Assembly: GCA_964490725.1 (NCBI GenBank)
Contig: CAZBDU010000154.1
Span: 1 to 7,871 of the forward strand
Direction: 5' to 3'
Source: CAZBDU01 sp964490725
GTDB taxonomy: Bacteria; Spirochaetota; Spirochaetia; SZUA-6; DRHE01
DNA length: 7,871 nt
Made by a program: the position numbers and the translations under genes. Shown one piece after another: positions 4,588 through 7,871 of this stretch (within the stretch, counting starts at the first letter, position 1; every line of letters begins with the position of its first letter). The notes beneath the pieces were generated by a model. That model did not search any database. It saw nothing but the letters and a program-made list of their open reading frames with translations, and was not told where the DNA came from.

Positions 4588-5865
4588 TCACCAGATCTTC
4601 AGCGACTCCAGAAACAGACGGCGCAGATCCTCGGGGGTAAAGGGCCGCGGGCAGAGCCGGGTCACCCGATGCTGCGGGAGGGTGCCCTTTACCAGCGCGT
4701 CCACGTCGCCCTCCCGGTAGCCCACGGCCGAAAGACCGTTGGGCATTCCCGCCTTTCGCATCAGCTCGATCACCGCGGAGGCAAGGATCTCCCCGGCTTC
4801 CTCGGGCGAAGCGCCCCGTGTCTCGGCCCCCATGAGCGCGGCGGCCTGCAGGTGCCGGCCGGGCCGCGCCGGGCCGGTGAAGCGGAACGCCGCCGGCGCG
4901 TTCAAGACCACCGACATGCCGTGGGGGATGATGGGCCGGCCGGCCGGATAGCCCTCGGGGTGGTAGTCCCGCACCATCCCCGAGACCGGATAGGACATGC
5001 CGTGAGGCAGGTGCAGTCCGGCGTTGCCGAAACCGATCCCGGCGAAGGTGGCCGCGATCATCATGGCGCTGCGGGCCTCATCGTCCTCCGGGTGTCCGAT
5101 CACCCGCAGCAGGTTGCGGCTCACCAGCTCGATGGCCCGCACGGCCCAGACGTCGCTGATGGGATTGCATCCCTGGTAGGCGGGACGCAGTGCCGGGCTG
5201 GCGGGCGCCTCCCGGCGGTCGAAGGGCAGGTTGGTGTAGGACTCCAGCGCGTGCACCAGCACGTCGAAGCCCGTGCAGGCCGCGACCATCCCGGGAAGGG
5301 TGCGGGTGTTGTCAGGATCCACGATTCCCAGGTCCGGCCGCAGAAAGCGGTGGGCGATCCCCGTCTTGGCGTGCATCGCCTCCAGATCGAAGACCACCAC
5401 GCCGGTGGTCTCGCTGCCCGTGCCGGCCGTGGTGGGCACTCCCACCAGCGGCTTCAGGGGTCCGGGGACCGGCTCGCCGCGGCCCAGGGGGGCGTTCACG
5501 TAGGTCATGAACTCCGCCGGGTGGGCGGTGTAGAGGTTGGCGGCCTTGGCGGTGTCCATGCTGGAGCCTCCGCCCACCCCCACGAAGCCGTCAAAGCCCC
5601 CGTCCCGGGCGAAGCGAACGGCCTCCTTCAGTGAGGAGTCGGTAGGCTCTATCCGCGCCTCCGCAAACAGCACTGCGTCGATCCGCTCCCGACGCAGCGA
5701 CTCCAGGACCACGGCGACCGGAGGCAGCGTAGCGGTGCGGCCGTCGGTTACCACCATGGCCCGCCTTACTCCCATCTCCCTGAGGTCGAAGCCGATCTCC
5801 CGGGAGGCGCCCCGGCCGTACTTGATGCTGGCCGAGCTCATGGTCAGGACTGTCTCGTAGCTCAT
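4588..5865 (-). CDS. Iron-containing alcohol dehydrogenase, hydroxyacid-oxoacid transhydrogenase (ADHFE1)-like
   Basis: The 425-residue enzyme is of normal full length for the group III (Fe) alcohol dehydrogenases and most resembles the hydroxyacid-oxoacid transhydrogenase branch. In animals that enzyme converts 4-hydroxybutyrate plus 2-oxoglutarate to succinic semialdehyde plus D-2-hydroxyglutarate; the substrate here is inferred only by resemblance. The nucleotide-binding region shows VGGGSSMDTAKAAN (97-110) and PTTAGTGSETTG (144-155). Probable metal ligands are D201 and H205 (GFDVLVHALESY), H285 or H288 (GLHLPHGMSYPVSG) and H315 (IIPHGMS). LPQHR near 396 and the final ESLKIW are typical family ends. 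GGAGG lies 7 nt before the ATG at 5865. An upstream TTG at 5910 would add 15 unrelated residues and is rejected. It is divergent from the repeat-rich lipoprotein. Confidence 0.93.
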   Translation of the reverse strand: MSYETVLTMSSASIKYGRGASREIGFDLREMGVRRAMVVTDGRTATLPPVAVVLESLRRERIDAVLFAEARIEPTDSSLKEAVRFARDGGFDGFVGVGGGSSMDTAKAANLYTAHPAEFMTYVNAPLGRGEPVPGPLKPLVGVPTTAGTGSETTGVVVFDLEAMHAKTGIAHRFLRPDLGIVDPDNTRTLPGMVAACTGFDVLVHALESYTNLPFDRREAPASPALRPAYQGCNPISDVWAVRAIELVSRNLLRVIGHPEDDEARSAMMIAATFAGIGFGNAGLHLPHGMSYPVSGMVRDYHPEGYPAGRPIIPHGMSVVLNAPAAFRFTGPARPGRHLQAAALMGAETRGASPEEAGEILASAVIELMRKAGMPNGLSAVGYREGDVDALVKGTLPQHRVTRLCPRPFTPEDLRRLFLESLKIW

Positions 5866-5933
5866 CCGCTGTCCTCCAGCTTCCAGGGGTTCAGCCCAGG
5901 ATACCGGCAAACGGCTCGGACCGCCAGCCTCCG

Positions 5934-5951
5934 CGGGCCGGCGCCGGCCCG
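5934..5951. repeat. 18-bp perfect palindrome in a divergent intergenic region
   Basis: Positions 5934-5951 read CGGGCCGGCGCCGGCCCG, identical to their own reverse complement. It lies in the 209-bp gap between the alcohol dehydrogenase and repeat-lipoprotein genes. It could be an operator or part of a folded leader, but pure G/C palindromes arise easily in such composition. Confidence 0.5.
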
Positions 5952-5954
5952 GGT

Positions 5955-5994
5955 CTGCCGTGGGGTGCCGGACCCCGGCCCGCCCGTACGGCAG
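5955..5994. repeat. Nested inverted repeat in the same intergenic region
   Basis: CTGCCGT (5955-5961) pairs with ACGGCAG (5988-5994). Immediately inside, GGGGT (5962-5966) pairs with ACCCC (5972-5976) around a five-base loop, leaving 11 unpaired bases on the right side. An alternative stem (5946-5955 with 5971-5980, nine of ten pairs) would compete with it. The proposed promoter of the downstream gene lies outside it, so it is upstream DNA rather than a leader for that gene. Confidence 0.35.
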
Positions 5995-6023
5995 GACGCC
6001 GGCAGTCGGGGTCGGTAAGGAGG

Positions 6024-6051
6024 TGGAATTCCGAGTCCGCGGGTGTACATT
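6024..6051 (+). promoter_or_regulatory. Possible promoter of the repeat-lipoprotein gene
   Basis: TACATT (6046-6051) matches the -10 consensus at four of six positions and is the main A/T-rich spot before the gene. TGGAAT (6024-6029) is 16 bp upstream and matches the -35 at only three positions. Like the STAS and zinc-finger elements, the -10 region includes TGTACA (6044-6049). Confidence 0.28.
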
Positions 6052-6074
6052 GGAGGTTCAGCGGGGAGGTGGTC

Positions 6075-7871
6075 ATGAAGAAGGTCGCTCTGGGGATGGC
6101 GGTGGCGCTCCTGGTCCTGGGGACGCTCCCCGGCTGTCGCACACTGTTCGGCCGCGGGAGGGGTCCCCTGGATTCCTTCGCGTTCCTGGCCGGAGCCAAC
6201 CCCGGTCTGGGACAGGACGTGGCCGGGACGATCGTCGAGCGGGGGGACCCGAAGCAGGTCCTGCTCGTGGTTCCTCCGGGCACGGACATGGCGGACCTGG
6301 TGGCCACCCTGTCGCTCAGCGCCGAGGCTACCATCACCGTGATCTCCAGCGGCGAGCGGGTGGTGCAGGTCAACGGAGTCACTCCCAACGACTTTTCCGT
6401 TCCCGTGTTGTACGCCATCGAGGTGGCTGGGGAGAAGGAGCCCTGGCACTACCGGGTGAGCGCGCGGGAAGCCGACACGGACGCGGCTCTGGCACAGCTG
6501 GCCTTTCCCGAAGGCTACACGCTGGAACCGGCCTTCAGCCCGGCTGCCCGGAGCTACACGGTCGAGGTGCCCTACGCCACCCGAACCGTGCAGATGGAGC
6601 TTCGCGCCCGCAGCCGTTATCTCAAGAGCATCACCGTGGAGGGACGGCAGTACCGCGGTGTATCCGTGCGGGCTGGAGTGGAGTTTCCGGACGAACAGGA
6701 ACGGGTGGTTTCCATCGAGACCCTGGCTGAGGACGGGCGCTCCACCGAGCGCTACAGCGTGGTGGTCCGCCGTGGCGAGCCGGACCGCAACGCGGCGCTG
6801 GCGACCCTGGAGATCGGCGGGGGGCCGCTGGCGCCCGCTTTCAGCCCGGCCCGGCCGGGCTACCGGGTCGTCGTTCCGTACGCCGCGGGGCAGTTCACCG
6901 TCCGTGCCCGTCCCCAGAGCGGGTTCGCCACGGTCACGCTGCTGCAGGCCCCGGCTACGGGCGGCGGGAGCGCCGGGGCGCTCGCCTACGGCGGCGACCC
7001 CTCCTCCCGAGACGGTGCTGCGGTGGCTTTCCGAGGCGTGGACCGGATGGCGCTTGTGGTGGCGGTGACGGCGCAGGACGGGAGCATGCAGGAGTACCTG
7101 GTGGAGGTGGTGCGGGCGGCTCCGGACCGCAACTCCCGGCTGGCGAACCTGACGGTGGACGGCAACGCGGTGCTGCCGCCCTTCAAACCCAACCGTGAAG
7201 GCTACGCGTTTCCGGTGCCCTATGCGGCGCGCCAGGTGACGGTTCAGGCCCAGCCGCAGAGCCCCTTTGCCCGGGTGAGGCTGGAGCCGGCCCGCGGCGG
7301 CCAGACGGTCTCCTACACCGGGGGTCCCGCTTCGAGCCAGGGGGCTGTCCTGGAGTTCAGCGGTCCCGACCGCCAGGAGGTGCTGGTGGTGGTGACCGCC
7401 CAGGACGGAAGCGTCAGCCGCTACGTGCTGTCCCTGAAGCGGGCGGCTCCGGACCGAAACTCAAGCCTGGAGACGCTCCTGGTTTCGCGGGGGGTTCTCA
7501 CCCCCGCCTTCTCGCCGCGGATCGTCTCCTACGTGCTGTCGCTGCCCGGCTCCGCGGCCAGTGTCGAGCTGAGCGCCTCCGCAGCCAGCCCGGTGGCAAC
7601 CGTGGCGGTGGCGGACCAGCCCGCCCTCAGGCCGGCTCGCAGGCAGGCGGTCTCGGTGTCCGTGGCGCCGGGAGGCGCCTCCTCGGTGAGCTTCGTGGTC
7701 ACCGCCCAGGACGGCTCGCAGCGCCTGTACCGGGTGGCCGTGCGGCGTGAGGCCCTTCCCCAGGGGGCCGGCGAGCCCGTTCGGCCTGCGGAGGGCGGTG
7801 CGCCGGCAGGAGGGGGCGGTCGGAGCGAGCAAGGCCCGGCCGGCGGTTCCGGCGGCGGCACCGCGCAGGGT
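6075..7871 (+). CDS. Lipoprotein with tandem cadherin-like beta-sandwich repeats (3'-partial)
   Basis: The frame is open from ATG 6075 to the window edge, giving 599 residues without a stop. The signal peptide ends in LPGC, so C21 is the likely lipidation site and the protein is surface or periplasm anchored. Residues 33-131 form a divergent first beta-sandwich resembling the DUF5018 type (VVPPGTDMADLVATLSLS, then VLYAIEVAG). Four cadherin-like repeats follow at about 134-233, 236-347, 350-456 and 459-558. Each starts near PDRNxxL, has PAFSPxxxxY followed by VPY, and, in the last three, ends with VTAQDGSxxxY and a basic strand. Residues 559-599 are Gly/Pro/Ala-rich, a flexible linker to whatever follows. 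Such repeats usually act as extracellular spacers or carbohydrate- or protein-binding modules; the functional domain may lie beyond the edge. GGAGGT (6065-6070) is 4 nt before the ATG. Confidence 0.88.
   Translation, partial: MKKVALGMAVALLVLGTLPGCRTLFGRGRGPLDSFAFLAGANPGLGQDVAGTIVERGDPKQVLLVVPPGTDMADLVATLSLSAEATITVISSGERVVQVNGVTPNDFSVPVLYAIEVAGEKEPWHYRVSAREADTDAALAQLAFPEGYTLEPAFSPAARSYTVEVPYATRTVQMELRARSRYLKSITVEGRQYRGVSVRAGVEFPDEQERVVSIETLAEDGRSTERYSVVVRRGEPDRNAALATLEIGGGPLAPAFSPARPGYRVVVPYAAGQFTVRARPQSGFATVTLLQAPATGGGSAGALAYGGDPSSRDGAAVAFRGVDRMALVVAVTAQDGSMQEYLVEVVRAAPDRNSRLANLTVDGNAVLPPFKPNREGYAFPVPYAARQVTVQAQPQSPFARVRLEPARGGQTVSYTGGPASSQGAVLEFSGPDRQEVLVVVTAQDGSVSRYVLSLKRAAPDRNSSLETLLVSRGVLTPAFSPRIVSYVLSLPGSAASVELSASAASPVATVAVADQPALRPARRQAVSVSVAPGGASSVSFVVTAQDGSQRLYRVAVRREALPQGAGEPVRPAEGGAPAGGGGRSEQGPAGGSGGGTAQG
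6474..7748 (+). repeat. Four tandem cadherin-like coding repeats
   Basis: Protein-level repeats of about 100-112 residues occupy roughly 6474-6773, 6780-7115, 7122-7442 and 7449-7748. At DNA level the repeat 2/3 and repeat 3/4 borders share an identical 18-bp sequence, GCGGGCGGCTCCGGACCG, at 7112-7129 and 7439-7456. The distance is 327 bp, exactly 109 codons, indicating duplication in frame. Repeat 1 is the most diverged and lacks the VTAQDGS signature, having LAEDGRS instead. Confidence 0.75.

Noticed and set aside
4540..5634. A 364-residue plus-strand open frame
   Set aside because: It is antisense to the full-length Fe-alcohol dehydrogenase and encodes His/Gly/Arg-rich sequence without domain features.
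5862..6449. A 195-residue minus-strand open frame over the divergent intergenic region and the repeat-lipoprotein start
   Set aside because: It runs antisense to a strong signal peptide and a good ribosome binding site, and shows no protein-family features.

Overview
The window is GC-rich bacterial DNA with dense gene packing. Ribosome binding sites are clear GGAGG-type sites, and three genes encode proteins with lipoprotein (signal peptidase II) signal peptides. Nothing in it is diagnostic of a phylum. The strong G/C bias, short gaps and gene mix fit a GC-rich environmental bacterium. I see no RNA genes, insertion sequences, CRISPR arrays, integrases or phage genes.

Layout, left to right: a DedA-family membrane protein (+, 147-776) converges on a two-gene minus-strand unit, a STAS-domain protein (1787-1449) followed by a transglutaminase-like protein (1452-781), overlapping as TTGA. 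Divergent from that unit is a glycine N-methyltransferase-like SAM methyltransferase (+, 1956-2702). It converges on a lipoprotein of unknown function (-, 3417-2713). Divergent from the lipoprotein is a shortened PQQ-sugar-dehydrogenase-like lipoprotein (+, 3599-4204), followed in the same direction by a UBP-type zinc-finger protein (+, 4278-4538). This converges on an iron-containing alcohol dehydrogenase of the hydroxyacid-oxoacid transhydrogenase type (-, 5865-4588). Divergent from that, a large lipoprotein with tandem cadherin-like beta-sandwich repeats (+, from 6075) runs off the right edge.

Orientation flips repeatedly, so most genes look like single-gene transcription units. There are three divergent promoter regions and three tight convergent junctions with gaps of 4, 10 and 49 nt. 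The genes do not form an obvious pathway. The only pair with sequence support for coupled expression is STAS plus transglutaminase-like.

The most notable points are: (1) the sugar-dehydrogenase-like gene looks like an in-frame internal deletion that joins the first propeller blades to the last one and removes the catalytic histidine; (2) a near-identical 18-bp element lies just upstream of both the STAS and the zinc-finger genes; (3) the tandem-repeat lipoprotein; (4) a STAS protein with an altered phosphorylation loop coupled to a cysteine-triad protein. I found no convincing undescribed multi-gene system.
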